Shown: piece by piece, positions 42,010 to 50,166 of the stretch
Position numbering within the stretch: the first letter of the stretch is position 1
How the letters are laid out: each line of letters starts with the position of its first letter
Assembly: GCF_000308375.1 (NCBI RefSeq)
Contig: NZ_BAFQ01000150.1
Coordinates: 1 to 64,000 of the forward strand
Length of the DNA: 64,000 bases
Direction: 5' to 3'
Source: Nocardia aobensis NBRC 100429
GTDB taxonomy: Bacteria > Actinomycetota > Actinomycetes > Mycobacteriales > Mycobacteriaceae
The notes under the pieces: generated by a model
Told to the model about the DNA's origin: nothing
The model's database searches: none
Seen by the model: only the letters and a program-made list of their open reading frames with translations
Made by a program: the position numbers and the translations under genes

Positions 42010-42019
42010 CGTGCCTCCT
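41942..42019. repeat. 78-bp direct repeat, copy A (rubA-rubB spacer)
   Basis: Matches 42177-42254 at 75 of 78 positions by eye, offset 235 bp. It spans the last 14 nt of rubA, the coupled mini-ORF and the AGGAGG before rubB. The repeat boundaries coincide with the AGGAGG ribosome binding sites at both ends. Confidence 0.85.
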
Positions 42020-42170
42020 CGAAATCGATCTTCTCGCGTACCCCGCAGTCCGGGCAGCACCAGTCGTCCGGCACCGACTCCCACGGGGTGCCCGCCGGAA
42101 ATCCTTCCCGCGGAGCACCTTTCGCCTCGTCGTAGACGTAATCGCAGACAGGGCAACGAAAGGCGCCCAT
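42006..42170 (-). CDS. rubA: Rubredoxin RubA (AlkG1-type)
   Basis: 54 residues, beginning MGAFRCPVCDYVYDEAKG and ending in an acidic tail. Iron ligands are CPVCDY and CCPDCG with DDW between. The first knuckle is CxxCD instead of CxxCG, as in AlkG1-type rubredoxins, which in Pseudomonas do not replace AlkG2 in electron transfer to AlkB. ATG 42170 overlaps the stop of the upstream mini-ORF (TGATG). The rubA end provides the ribosome binding site for the next mini-ORF. It is short enough to be missed by length-filtered ORF calling. Confidence 0.93.
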   Translation of the reverse strand: MGAFRCPVCDYVYDEAKGAPREGFPAGTPWESVPDDWCCPDCGVREKIDFEEAR

Positions 42171-42244
42171 CACCGTGCCTCCTGTGTCATGCGGGACACC
42201 CGCACCCGGTCGGCACCGTGAGCCGCTGCGCGATCGTCGCTCAC
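42170..42244 (-). CDS. 24-residue coupled mini-ORF between alkB2 and rubA
   Basis: The GTG start at 42244 overlaps the alkB2 stop (GTGA), with AGGAGG in the last codons of alkB2 as ribosome binding site. The stop overlaps the rubA ATG (TGATG). The peptide starts VSDDRAAAHG and ends RMTQEAR. It differs at five of 24 positions from its sister ORF at 41935-42009, as encoded by the 78-bp repeat. Whether the peptide is stable or the ORF only relays ribosomes is not known. Confidence 0.5.
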   Translation of the reverse strand: MSDDRAAAHGADRVRVSRMTQEAR

Positions 42245-42254
42245 CGTGCCTCCT
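42177..42254. repeat. 78-bp direct repeat, copy B (alkB2-rubA spacer)
   Basis: Partner of 41942-42019, with 3 mismatches in 78. It includes the last 14 nt of alkB2 and nearly all of the mini-ORF. A tandem duplication of a coupling spacer together with a rubredoxin-sized segment would explain it. Confidence 0.85.
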
Positions 42255-43467
42255 GGCAACGCGCGAGGACCTTGTCCCGCTTGCTCGGCTGCACGTTCGC
42301 CTGAGTGAGGTCGCCGTCGTAATGGGCCACGACGCGCTTGTCCATCACGCGCCGCCACAGCGGCGGGAAGTAGGCGAGCAGGATCATGCTGGCGTAGCCA
42401 CTCGGCAGATTCGGCGCCCCGTCCCAGCTGCGCAGGGTCTGATAGCGCCGGGTCGGATAGGCATGGTGATCGCTGTGCCGCTGCAGGTGGTACAGGAAGA
42501 TATTGGTGACGAGGTGGTCGCTGTTCCAGCTGTGCCGCGGTGTCGGCCGTTCGTACCGGCCGCGAGCCGTGCGCTGCCGCAGCAGACCGTAGTGCTCCAG
42601 GTAGTTGACCGCCTCCAGCAGGCTGAAGCCGACCACCGCTTGCAGCACCAGATACGGCAGTACCTCGAGGCCGAAGCCGGCCACCAGCGCCGCGTAGAGC
42701 ACCAGCGACATCGCCCACGCGCTGAGCACATCGTTGTGCAGGCTCCACGGCCGCTTCCCGAGCCGTTCCAGCCGGGTCCGCTCGAGCCCCCACGCGGAGC
42801 GCAGACTGCCCCATACCGTGCGCGGCCAGAACGCCCAGAACGACTCGCCCACACGGGAACTCGCGGGATCCTCCGGCGTGGCCACCCGCACATGATGGCC
42901 GCGGTTGTGCTCGATGTAGAAGTGGCCGTAGAACGTCTGCGCCAGCGCGATCCGCGACAGCCAGCGCTCCAGATGCACCTTCTTGTGCCCGAGTTCGTGC
43001 GCGGTGTTGATGCCGATGCCGCCGACCATGCCGACCGTCAGGGCCAGGCCGATCTTGTCCACGACGGTCAGGCCGCCGTCGATACCGAGCCAGCTCAGGT
43101 TGTCCGCGGTGATCAGATAGCACGCCATGATCAGCGACGCGTACTGGAACGGCAGGTAGATGTAGGTGAGGTAGCGGTAGTACCGGTCGTTCTCCAGATA
43201 CTCCATGACCTCGTCCGGCGGATTCTCGCCGTCGGCGCCGAAGAACAGGTCGGCGGCGGGGATGACCAGATAGATGAGGATCGGGCCGAGCCAGAACGGC
43301 ACCTTCGCGAGGGTGTGCCAGCCCAGTTCGTTGAGACCCCAGATGAGTGGGAGTCCGATGATGAACAGCCCCGTCGGCGCGAACAGGCCCCACAACCACA
43401 GATAGCGCTTGCGGTCACGCCAGCCCGAGTCGAGCAGGCCGTCGGCGGTTCCGGCTTCGGTCGACAT
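42241..43467 (-). CDS. alkB: Alkane 1-monooxygenase AlkB (paralogue 2, operon with rubredoxins)
   Basis: 408 residues. Histidine boxes NTAHELGHK, EHNRGHHVRVATPEDPASS, NYLEHYGLLR and LQRHSDHHAYP; TM segments at the N-terminus (LFAPTGLFIIGLPLIWGL, WLGPILIYLVIPAADL) and before each box. It is a paralogue of alkB1, but with rubA, rubB and tetR downstream, so this is the main alkane hydroxylase operon. Start ATG 43467 has GGAG 6 nt upstream; the upstream ATG at 43497 is less likely. The C-terminal QEAR codons contain AGGAGG used by the next ORF. Confidence 0.95.
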   Translation of the reverse strand: MSTEAGTADGLLDSGWRDRKRYLWLWGLFAPTGLFIIGLPLIWGLNELGWHTLAKVPFWLGPILIYLVIPAADLFFGADGENPPDEVMEYLENDRYYRYLTYIYLPFQYASLIMACYLITADNLSWLGIDGGLTVVDKIGLALTVGMVGGIGINTAHELGHKKVHLERWLSRIALAQTFYGHFYIEHNRGHHVRVATPEDPASSRVGESFWAFWPRTVWGSLRSAWGLERTRLERLGKRPWSLHNDVLSAWAMSLVLYAALVAGFGLEVLPYLVLQAVVGFSLLEAVNYLEHYGLLRQRTARGRYERPTPRHSWNSDHLVTNIFLYHLQRHSDHHAYPTRRYQTLRSWDGAPNLPSGYASMILLAYFPPLWRRVMDKRVVAHYDGDLTQANVQPSKRDKVLARCQEAR

Positions 43468-43491
43468 CGTCGTCTCCATTCGATACAGCTG

Positions 43492-43522
43492 CCACATTCA
43501 CTGTGATGTGGGTAACCATTAC
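43492..43522. promoter_or_regulatory. alkB2 control region: inverted repeat plus shared alkB motif
   Basis: CCACAT-N8-ATGTGG (43492-43511) abuts GGTAACCATTAC (43511-43522), the latter shared with the alkB1 upstream region. It lies 25-55 bp above the alkB2 start, so it overlaps or follows the promoter. The remaining gap to the nudix stop at 43653 shows no gene. Confidence 0.5.
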
Positions 43523-43652
43523 CGTGGACAATATGCCTACACCTGTCGGACGTCTATACATTTTTGCCGATTTGTAAACGCGTTGTGACAGTCCGCAACG
43601 GCCAGGCGGGACGGGCTGCGGCGCGCACCCCGTCCCGCCGTCGACGATCGAT

Positions 43653-44171
43653 TCAGCGCAGTAGCACGTCCGAATCGGCGGGCAGCGCGTCGACCGGCCA
43701 CCACCGCAGATCCGTCGACTCCGCACTGCGCACCGGAATCGCGCCGCGCGGTGCGCGAATCTTGAACAGCAGATCCAGGTGTCGGGTCGGCACCCCGAGC
43801 GAGCAGGTGATCGGGTGGGCCTGCGCGCCGTACAGCCCGGGCTCGACCTCCAGTCCGGCGATCCCGGACTCCTCGGTCGCCTCCCGCAGCGCGGCGTCGA
43901 CCACGGTCTCGTCACCCGGCTCGCAGTGACCGCCCAACTGGATCCATCGGCCGACCCGCGGATGCAGCGTCAGCAGCACCTCACGCTCGTCGTGTGAGAA
44001 CACCACCGCCGAGGCGGTGATGTGACCGGGTGCGTGTTCGCGCAGACAGCCGCGCGGCGCCGAACCGAGAAATGCCAGCATCGCCTCCCGCACGGACTGT
44101 TCCGGATGCGTCGCGGGCTTCCAGTTTTCGAGCAGCTCGGTGGCCGAGGCATGCAACGACTCGGTACTCAC
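43653..44171 (-). CDS. NUDIX hydrolase
   Basis: 172 residues. The Nudix box GX5EX7REUXEEXGU is complete: GGHCEPGDETVVDAALREATEESGI, near residues 79-103, giving the metal-binding Glu cluster. Preceding it is TASAVVFSHDEREVLLTLHPRVGRWIQLGG. The substrate (a nucleoside diphosphate derivative) cannot be read. The GTG start overlaps the fbiB stop (GTGA, 44168-44171), so it belongs to fbiA-fbiB-nudix. Many actinomycetes keep a nudix gene at this place, so a link to F420 nucleotide precursors is an attractive but untested inference. Confidence 0.93.
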   Translation of the reverse strand: MSTESLHASATELLENWKPATHPEQSVREAMLAFLGSAPRGCLREHAPGHITASAVVFSHDEREVLLTLHPRVGRWIQLGGHCEPGDETVVDAALREATEESGIAGLEVEPGLYGAQAHPITCSLGVPTRHLDLLFKIRAPRGAIPVRSAESTDLRWWPVDALPADSDVLLR

Positions 44172-45526
44172 AGCTCGACCAGACCCGTTCCCGCCTCGCG
44201 CGGCGGGCGCGGCGAAAGCTCCTCCTCCGGATAGCCGACGGCTATGGCGCCCAATGGTTTCCAGTCCGGCGCCAGACCCAGGACCTCGCGAGTGACCTCG
44301 GGCGCGAAGATGGTCGAGCCGATCCAGCAGCTGCCGACACCGCGCGTGGCCAGACCGACCAGCAGACCCTGCACAGCCGCACCGACCGCGACGGTGAACA
44401 TGGTCGACTCGGCGGCGCGGCGGCGCTCGTCCGGGTAGTCGTGCGCGCCGTCGGGGACACAGAACGGAATGATCACCTCGGGTGCGTCGAACAGGATCCG
44501 GCCGCGTGCGACCCGGCGCTCCACCCGATCGGGATCCAGACCGTCGGCACCGAGGTCGTTACGCCATTGCGCCGCCATCGAATCCAGCAGGCGCGCGCGC
44601 AGCGCCGGCTGCCGCAGCCACACGAACCGCACCGGCCGGGTGTGATGCGGAGCGGGCGCGGTGAGCGCGTCGCCGACCGCGGCGCGGATCAACTCCGGAT
44701 CGACCGGAGTGTCGGCGAAGGTCCGCACCGAGCGGCGCAGCAACAGAGCTTCCCGCCGGCCCTGCTCGATCGCCTCGGCGGTGCCGAGCCAGAACAGATC
44801 CTCCTCGCCACCGCGCAGCAGATCCTTGGCGGTGGATCCGTCGTCGTGCGGAGTCAGCCCGCGCACGACCGCGACCGGCACGCCGCCCAGCTTGCCCTTC
44901 GCGAGATCCGCCGCGGCAGCGAGTTCGTCGGCCACCGCCACCTGGGTGACCTGCAGCTCGTTCCCCTGCCCGTCGACCGCGCCGGCATAGTCGTGCACGA
45001 CACGCAGACCGGCGGCACCGATCGCGGCATCGGTCTGGCCGATGCGCCAGGCCCGGCCCATCGTGTCGGTGATCACCACCGCGACGTCGACGCCCAGCCG
45101 CTGCGCCAGTGCCGCCCGCAGCGCCGCGGCGCTGGCATCGGGATCGGTTGGCAGCAGGACCAATTCGCCCTGCTCCACATTCGAACCGTCGACCCCCGAG
45201 GCAGCCTGCACGATGCCGATGTGATTCTCGGTGATGAGGGTGCGCCCCTTGCGCGCCAGCACCCGCACCGCCTCGGCGTCGACGAGTTTGCGACGCACGG
45301 CATCGCGTTCGTCCGGGTCCCGGGGCGCCTCGACGATGCGCCCCTCGGCCTTGGCGACGATCTTGCTCGTCACGACCAGCACGTCGCCGTCGACGAGCCA
45401 GGGGGCCTGGGCCGCAATGTGTTCCGCGACATCGTCACCCGGCCGGAATTCCGGTAGCCCCGGCACGGGGATGATCCTGATCTCCCCGCCGGGCGCATGG
45501 TCGGTGTTTCGCTCCTGAGTGCTCAT
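44168..45526 (-). CDS. fbiB: Bifunctional F420:gamma-glutamyl ligase / DH-F420-0 reductase FbiB
   Basis: 452 residues. The N-terminal CofE-like domain (~1-245) has IIPVPGLPEFRPGDDVAEHI, DVLVVTSKIVAKAEGR and VVITDTMGRAWRIGQTDAAIG. The C-terminal ~200 residues are an FMN nitroreductase-like domain (RRSVRTFADTPVD to GSCWIGSTIFAPEVTREVL). The protein reduces dehydro-F420-0 and adds the poly-gamma-glutamate tail. ATG 45526 overlaps the fbiA stop (ATGA). The fused two-domain form is diagnostic for actinobacteria. Confidence 0.97.
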   Translation of the reverse strand: MSTQERNTDHAPGGEIRIIPVPGLPEFRPGDDVAEHIAAQAPWLVDGDVLVVTSKIVAKAEGRIVEAPRDPDERDAVRRKLVDAEAVRVLARKGRTLITENHIGIVQAASGVDGSNVEQGELVLLPTDPDASAAALRAALAQRLGVDVAVVITDTMGRAWRIGQTDAAIGAAGLRVVHDYAGAVDGQGNELQVTQVAVADELAAAADLAKGKLGGVPVAVVRGLTPHDDGSTAKDLLRGGEEDLFWLGTAEAIEQGRREALLLRRSVRTFADTPVDPELIRAAVGDALTAPAPHHTRPVRFVWLRQPALRARLLDSMAAQWRNDLGADGLDPDRVERRVARGRILFDAPEVIIPFCVPDGAHDYPDERRRAAESTMFTVAVGAAVQGLLVGLATRGVGSCWIGSTIFAPEVTREVLGLAPDWKPLGAIAVGYPEEELSPRPPREAGTGLVEL

Positions 45527-46536
45527 GCCGGCACCCCCGCGATGTCGAGCGCCTCCCGCACCATCGCGGCGGTGGCGGCGGGATCGCTCATCAGCAGCGG
45601 CACGCTGCGCACCTGGACACCCGGCACATCGGCCTCGTCGGTCGAATGGATGAGCCAGCCGTCGAGGATGCCCGTGTCCGAGCGGGCGCCGAAGTGCCGT
45701 CCGATGGCCTCGGCCGAGGTTTCCACACCGATCACCTCGAGGCATTCATCCGCCATGCCGCGCAAGGGTTTTCCCCCGATCACGGGCGATAAACCGACGA
45801 CTTTGGCAGAGGTGGTCCGCAACGCGCCCCGGATACCCGGCACCGCGAGGATCGCACCGATGCTCACCACGGGGTTCGAGGGGGCCAGCAGCACCACATC
45901 AGCACCCTCTATGATTTCCGTCACACCAGGGGCGGGTTTGGCTTGATCCGCCCCGATTGTGACGAATCCATGGGTCTCGACGTTTGCTCGGTACCGTACC
46001 CACCACTCCTGGAAATGAATCGCGCGGCGTTCGCCAGGGTTGTCGGGGTCACTGATCACAACGTGCGTTTCGCACCGATCGTCGGTTGCCGGGAGAAGTT
46101 TCACACCGGGCTGCCAGCGATTGCACAGCGCTTCGGTAACCGCCGAGAGCGGGTATCCCGCGCGCAGCATTTCACTGCGCACCAGATGCGTCGCGATATC
46201 GCGATCTCCGAGTCCGAACCAATCCGGTTGCGCGTGGTATTTCGCCAGTTCCTCCTTGGCGTGCCAGGTTTCTCCCACCCGGCCCCAGCCGCGCTCGGTA
46301 TCGATACCCCCACCCAGCGTGTACATGCAGGTGTCCAGGTCGGGACAGATGCGTAAACCGTGCATCCAGACGTCGTCGCCGACGTTCACCAGCGCCGTTA
46401 CATCCGCTTCCGGCAGCAGTTCCCGTACACCTTGTAAGAAGCGCGCGCCGCCGACTCCACCGACCAACACCGCAATGCGCGGTTTACGATCAATCCGCTC
46501 GATCTCGGCCGCGATGTCCGCTTGTTCTCCAGTCAC
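45523..46536 (-). CDS. fbiA: F420 pathway PEP/2-phospholactate transferase FbiA (CofD family)
   Basis: 337 residues. CofD fold: RIAVLVGGVGGARFLQGV (nucleotide loop), VNVGDDVWMHGLRICPDLD, YTLGGGIDTERGWGR, then GADVVLLAPSNPVVSIGAIL and GIRGALRTTSAKVVGLSPVIGG. It couples the activated guanylated three-carbon acid to Fo to give (dehydro)F420-0. The start GTG 46536 was chosen as family-like; an in-frame ATG at 46671 would add a tail across the promoter region. First gene of fbiA-fbiB-nudix and divergent from whiB2, as in mycobacteria. Confidence 0.97.
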   Translation of the reverse strand: MTGEQADIAAEIERIDRKPRIAVLVGGVGGARFLQGVRELLPEADVTALVNVGDDVWMHGLRICPDLDTCMYTLGGGIDTERGWGRVGETWHAKEELAKYHAQPDWFGLGDRDIATHLVRSEMLRAGYPLSAVTEALCNRWQPGVKLLPATDDRCETHVVISDPDNPGERRAIHFQEWWVRYRANVETHGFVTIGADQAKPAPGVTEIIEGADVVLLAPSNPVVSIGAILAVPGIRGALRTTSAKVVGLSPVIGGKPLRGMADECLEVIGVETSAEAIGRHFGARSDTGILDGWLIHSTDEADVPGVQVRSVPLLMSDPAATAAMVREALDIAGVPA

Positions 46537-46663
46537 ATCCGCACAGCCTATGCGGTGCCCGGAAGCGGGGGTTCGAGTGCGTATTTGCTGGTCATTTGCT
46601 ACTTCGAGGTTACCGAACCGCGTCGAAGGCGGCCTCGGATAGTAACGGAATTGTGTCGGCAGC

Positions 46664-46693
46664 TTGACCATCGACGCGTCCGGCGTGTCTAAT
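46664..46693 (+). promoter_or_regulatory. whiB2: SigA-type promoter for whiB2 in the fbiA-whiB2 gap
   Basis: TTGACC (46664-46669), 18 bp, TCTAAT (46688-46693). A start near 46700 would leave a ~180-nt leader before whiB2. The 345-bp gap (46537-46881) contains no convincing gene. The fbiA promoter must lie in its left part, but I cannot pick hexamers. Confidence 0.55.
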
Positions 46694-46881
46694 CACAGAC
46701 ATGTCATTCCGGGTCCGCGCGAGAGCCTTTGGCGCAGACCGCGTTTCGAACGCATGTTCGCATCGGAACGACAAGCTCGGGGATGTCCGCGGGACTACGT
46801 CGCGGTGTGGGACCGTCGGTGGGCACGTCCGGTCCGACGGAAAAATCATTCTGCGCTAACACACAGTGAGGAGGCGGAGCG

Positions 46882-47352
46882 ATGGCCGAGGAGCTGGCCC
46901 CGTCGGGCATTCCGGGCGGTGTATCGCAAACCGATTCCACAGCATGCGCAGCACCAAGCGACTGCGCTGACAGCCGGAACGACGAACGAGAGGGGGGCAG
47001 CACGGTGAACAACGAATCGGGATCGCTCGACAGAACTCCGCAAGGAGGGCAGTGGGCGCGCACTCAGCGCAAACCCGAAACACCGCAGCTGAGTCTCATC
47101 GTCACCGACTTCGATGCGATGTTCGACACCATCGAAGAACAGTGGCAGGAACGGGCGCTGTGCGCCCAAACCGATCCGGAAGCCTTCTTCCCCGAAAAAG
47201 GCGGCTCCACAAGGGAAGCCAAACGGATCTGCCTGGGCTGCGAGGTCCGCGACGAGTGCCTGGAATACGCACTCGCCCACGACGAGCGGTTCGGTATCTG
47301 GGGCGGCCTGTCCGAACGCGAACGCCGCCGCCTCAAGCGCGGCATCTCGTAG
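46882..47352 (+). CDS. whiB2: WhiB-family [4Fe-4S] transcription factor WhiB2/WhmD
   Basis: 156 residues. Four cysteines ligate the cluster: RALCAQTDPEAFF, CLGCEVRDEC. The beta-turn GIWGG is followed by the basic DNA-binding LSERERRRLKRG. Upstream is a long acidic N-terminus typical of WhmD/WhiB2. ATG 46882 has GAGGAGG 7 nt upstream; GTG 47005 would give a shorter form closer to the conserved domain. WhiB2 partners with SigA, and in mycobacteria and Streptomyces (WhiB) it directs septation genes. Next to fbiA as in mycobacteria. Confidence 0.95.
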   Translation: MAEELAPSGIPGGVSQTDSTACAAPSDCADSRNDEREGGSTVNNESGSLDRTPQGGQWARTQRKPETPQLSLIVTDFDAMFDTIEEQWQERALCAQTDPEAFFPEKGGSTREAKRICLGCEVRDECLEYALAHDERFGIWGGLSERERRRLKRGIS

Positions 47353-47493
47353 CCGCCTCTCCGGGCCTCTGCGGACGAGTAAGAGCCGCTCGGGTCGCGT
47401 TGCGGGCCGGCGGTTGTGGGCCTGGCCGGGTTGTGGGCGTACCCGGTGAGTTACCCATGTGCTCGCGAAATATGTTGTCCGGGTGCCCCGTTC

Positions 47494-47513
47494 GCCTCGC
47501 TTCGCTTCGGCGG
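47494..47513. repeat. Minus-strand copy of the GAAGCG-type intergenic repeat
   Basis: GCCTCGCTTCGCTTCGGCGG, reverse-complement kin of the 20-bp repeats at 21828-21941. It lies in the 248-bp gap between whiB2 and the zincin-like gene, inside GC-rich sequence with some dyad symmetry. No gene seen in this gap. Confidence 0.5.
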
Positions 47514-47600
47514 AGCGGGGCGGGAACGGGGGCGACAGTGATCGAGTCGTCCGGTTCTCGTTTTCCGTGACGAGCGGGGCGACCGGCTGCTCTCGTGGGC

Positions 47601-48077
47601 CTACTCCCCTGTCGGGTCGATGATCTCCGGGTCTACGCCCAGGTAGGTGGCTATCTGCTGGACCAGGACTTCACGCAGAAGGTCCAGGAGGTCTTCCGGG
47701 TCGTGGGCGCGGAGTTCGAGGGGTTTGCGGAACAGGACCACTCGGGCTCGGGTGGCTACGTTGTGGCGGTCGACTCCGGCCGGGATCAGGCGGGAGAGCG
47801 GGACCGGGCCGTCGGCGACCACCTCGTCGGGCCAGGTGACCGAATCCGGATGCAGCGGACGGATCTTGGGGACGTCGTCGACCGCGATGTCGAGTTTGGT
47901 CAGGCGATCGTGCCAGCGGGCGTCCAGCGGGGCGAACGCCTCCAGCACCAGGCGGTCGAACTGCTGGCCGCGGGTGCGGCGCGCGGGCGCCGACGGCGGC
48001 AGCATCGGTCCGCGCACGCCGCGGCCGCGGCGAACCACCGAACGGGTCGTCACCGGCCGCCTCTTCGATCGGGTCAT
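47601..48077 (-). CDS. Metallopeptidase-family (zincin-like, Rv3259-type) protein lacking HExxH
   Basis: 158 residues. The N-terminus is very basic (KRRPVTTRSVVRRGRGVRG). The fold region FDRLVLEAFAPLDARWHDRLTKLDIAVDDVP and the segment PVPLSRLIPAGVDRHNVATRARVVLFRKPLE match the PF06262-type metallopeptidase family. Where the family has HExxH, this protein reads LREVLVQQIATYLG: the first His is Arg and the second is Gln. It is therefore probably not a zinc protease. The same change is, as I recall, in the mycobacterial protein. Convergent with whiB2. Confidence 0.85.
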   Translation of the reverse strand: MTRSKRRPVTTRSVVRRGRGVRGPMLPPSAPARRTRGQQFDRLVLEAFAPLDARWHDRLTKLDIAVDDVPKIRPLHPDSVTWPDEVVADGPVPLSRLIPAGVDRHNVATRARVVLFRKPLELRAHDPEDLLDLLREVLVQQIATYLGVDPEIIDPTGE

Positions 48078-48217
48078 ACCTTGCGACAGTAGTCACCGCG
48101 CCGGCGGCGGGGCCACGTGATCTCCCCGGAGCCGGAGCCCCGCGCGACCCGAAGTGGCCGGGGACCGGCCCGCGTGTCTGTCTGCGACACCCGGCGTGGG
48201 GGGTTAGTCTGCTGGAT

Positions 48218-48616
48218 GTGATTCCCATGCGTCGTTGCTGCCGCCCAGGCTGCAAGAATCCGGCCGTCGCGACGCTCACCTATGTCTACTCGGACTCCAC
48301 CGCAGTCGTCGGCCCCCTCGCCACCGTCGCCGAACCGCACTCCTGGGATCTGTGCGAAACCCACGGCTCCCGCATCACCGCCCCCAAGGGCTGGGAACTG
48401 GTCCGGCACGAAGGTGGATTCTCCTCCAGCACACCGGACGACGACGACCTGACCGCACTGGCCGAGGCCGTCCGCGAAGCCGGGATGCGACGCCGCGCAC
48501 CGGAACCCGAACAGCGCGGCTACAGCGAGTACGCCCCGCCCCCGGCGCGACCCCAGCGGCCCGGCCGCACCGGCCGTCGCGGCCATCTACGGGTGCTCCC
48601 CGATCCCCCGAACTGA
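48218..48616 (+). CDS. DUF3499 family protein
   Basis: 132 residues. Conserved N-terminal half: RRCCRPGCKNPAVATLTYVYSDSTAVVGPLAT, then PHSWDLCETHGSRITAPKGWELV. The CxxxxC...C..H pattern suggests a small zinc-binding fold. The C-terminal ~50 residues are Pro/Arg-rich and variable. It is found only in actinobacteria and is next to the mannose genes here and in mycobacteria (Rv3258c). Start GTG 48218 or ATG 48227. Function unknown. Confidence 0.9.
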   Translation: MIPMRRCCRPGCKNPAVATLTYVYSDSTAVVGPLATVAEPHSWDLCETHGSRITAPKGWELVRHEGGFSSSTPDDDDLTALAEAVREAGMRRRAPEPEQRGYSEYAPPPARPQRPGRTGRRGHLRVLPDPPN

Positions 48617-48691
48617 GCCCGCACCACGCGCCGCACACGCGCGACCGGCCTGAAGCCCGGACCGGCCCGCGGCCCTACTAGGGTGTTGGTC

Positions 48692-50074
48692 ATGACAGTC
48701 GCCCGGTCTGCCGAGTCCGTTCACGCAGTTGTCAAGGCATACGACGTTCGCGGAGTTGTCGGGGAGCAGATCGACGCGGAATTCGTCCGCGACGTCGGCG
48801 CGGCCTTCGCCCGGCTGATGCGCACCGACGCCACCCCCGCCACGCGCATCGTCATCGGTCACGATATGCGCGACTCCTCCCCGGAACTGGCCGCCGCCTT
48901 CGCCGACGGCGTCCTCGATCAGGGACTCGACGTGGTTCACATCGGGCTCGCCTCCACCGACGAGCTCTACTTCGCCTCCGGCCATCTGCGGTGCCCCGGG
49001 GCCATGTTCACCGCCAGCCACAACCCCGCGCGCTACAACGGCATCAAGCTGTGCCGGGCCAACGCGCTGCCGGTCGGCCAGGAGACCGGGCTCGCGACCA
49101 TCGCCGAGGAACTCGTCGAGGGCGTGCCGGCCGGACCGGGCACCCGCGGCACCGCGACCGAACAGAACTTGCTCGAGGCCTATGCCGAATACCTGCGCGG
49201 GCTGGTCGATCTCGGCGCGATCCGGCCGCTGAAGATCGCCGTGGACGCCGGTAACGGGATGGGCGGCTATACGGTCCCCGCCGTGCTCGGTGCGGTGCCG
49301 CAGCTGACCATCGCCCCGCTCTACTTCGAACTCGACGGATCGTTCCCCAATCACGAGGCGAACCCGCTGGACCCGAAGAATCTGGTCGACCTGCAGAAGT
49401 ACGTCCGCGAGACCGGCGCCGACATCGGCCTGGCGTTCGACGGTGACGCCGACCGCTGCTTCGTCGTCGACGAGCGCGGCGAACCGGTCTCCCCCTCCGC
49501 GATCACCGCGCTGGTCGCGGAGCGCGAACTGGCGAAAGAGCCGGGCGCCACGATCATTCACAACCTGATCACCTCGCAGGCCGTGCCCGAACTGGTCACC
49601 GAACTCGGCGGCACGCCCGTGCGCACCCGCGTCGGCCATTCCTTCATCAAGCAGCAGATGGCCTCGACCGGCGCGATCTTCGGCGGCGAGCATTCCGCCC
49701 ACTACTACTTCCGCGACTTCTGGGGTGCCGACTCCGGTATGCTGGCCGCTCTGCACGTGCTGGCTGCCCTGGGCGAGAAGGACCGGCCGATGTCGGAGCT
49801 CGCGTCCTCGTACGCGACCTACGCGGCCTCCGGGGAGATCAACTCCACAGTGGCGGATGCGCAGGAGCGAACCCTGGCGGTGGTCACCGCATTCGAAGGG
49901 CGCGCGCAATCGGTGGACCGGCTCGACGGCGTGACCGTGCGACTGCCCGGCCAGGCGTGGTTCAATCTGCGCGCATCCAACACCGAGCCGTTGTTGCGAC
50001 TCAACGTCGAGGCCCGTTCGCAGGAGGAAGTAGACGCACTCGTGACCGAGATTCTGAGCATCGTGCGCGGCTGA
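48692..50074 (+). CDS. pmmA: Phosphomannomutase/phosphoglucomutase (PmmA/ManB)
   Basis: 460 residues, four-domain alpha-D-phosphohexomutase. The phosphoserine loop is in AMFTASHNPARYNGIK, the metal-binding loop DGDADRCFV, the sugar-binding loop GEHSAHYYFRDFWGADSG, and the phosphate-binding loop RASNTEPLLRLNVE. It interconverts mannose-6-P and mannose-1-P, supplying GDP-mannose for mannosylated lipids (PIMs, LAM) with manA and manC in this window. ATG 48692. Followed by an SIS-like gene and manA on the same strand. Confidence 0.96.
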   Translation: MTVARSAESVHAVVKAYDVRGVVGEQIDAEFVRDVGAAFARLMRTDATPATRIVIGHDMRDSSPELAAAFADGVLDQGLDVVHIGLASTDELYFASGHLRCPGAMFTASHNPARYNGIKLCRANALPVGQETGLATIAEELVEGVPAGPGTRGTATEQNLLEAYAEYLRGLVDLGAIRPLKIAVDAGNGMGGYTVPAVLGAVPQLTIAPLYFELDGSFPNHEANPLDPKNLVDLQKYVRETGADIGLAFDGDADRCFVVDERGEPVSPSAITALVAERELAKEPGATIIHNLITSQAVPELVTELGGTPVRTRVGHSFIKQQMASTGAIFGGEHSAHYYFRDFWGADSGMLAALHVLAALGEKDRPMSELASSYATYAASGEINSTVADAQERTLAVVTAFEGRAQSVDRLDGVTVRLPGQAWFNLRASNTEPLLRLNVEARSQEEVDALVTEILSIVRG

Positions 50075-50166
50075 CTGGAATAGTGGAATCACAGGGCTTG
50101 GATTCGCCCGGGGACAACGACATCCCCCGGCGTGGTGACCCGATTGAGGGGAGGTGGCAACGCCCG

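Noticed and set aside
46664..47008. Short plus-strand ORF of 114 codons upstream of whiB2
   Set aside because: It begins at the -35 of the proposed promoter, overlaps the whiB2 start in another frame, and has no domain or ribosome binding site.
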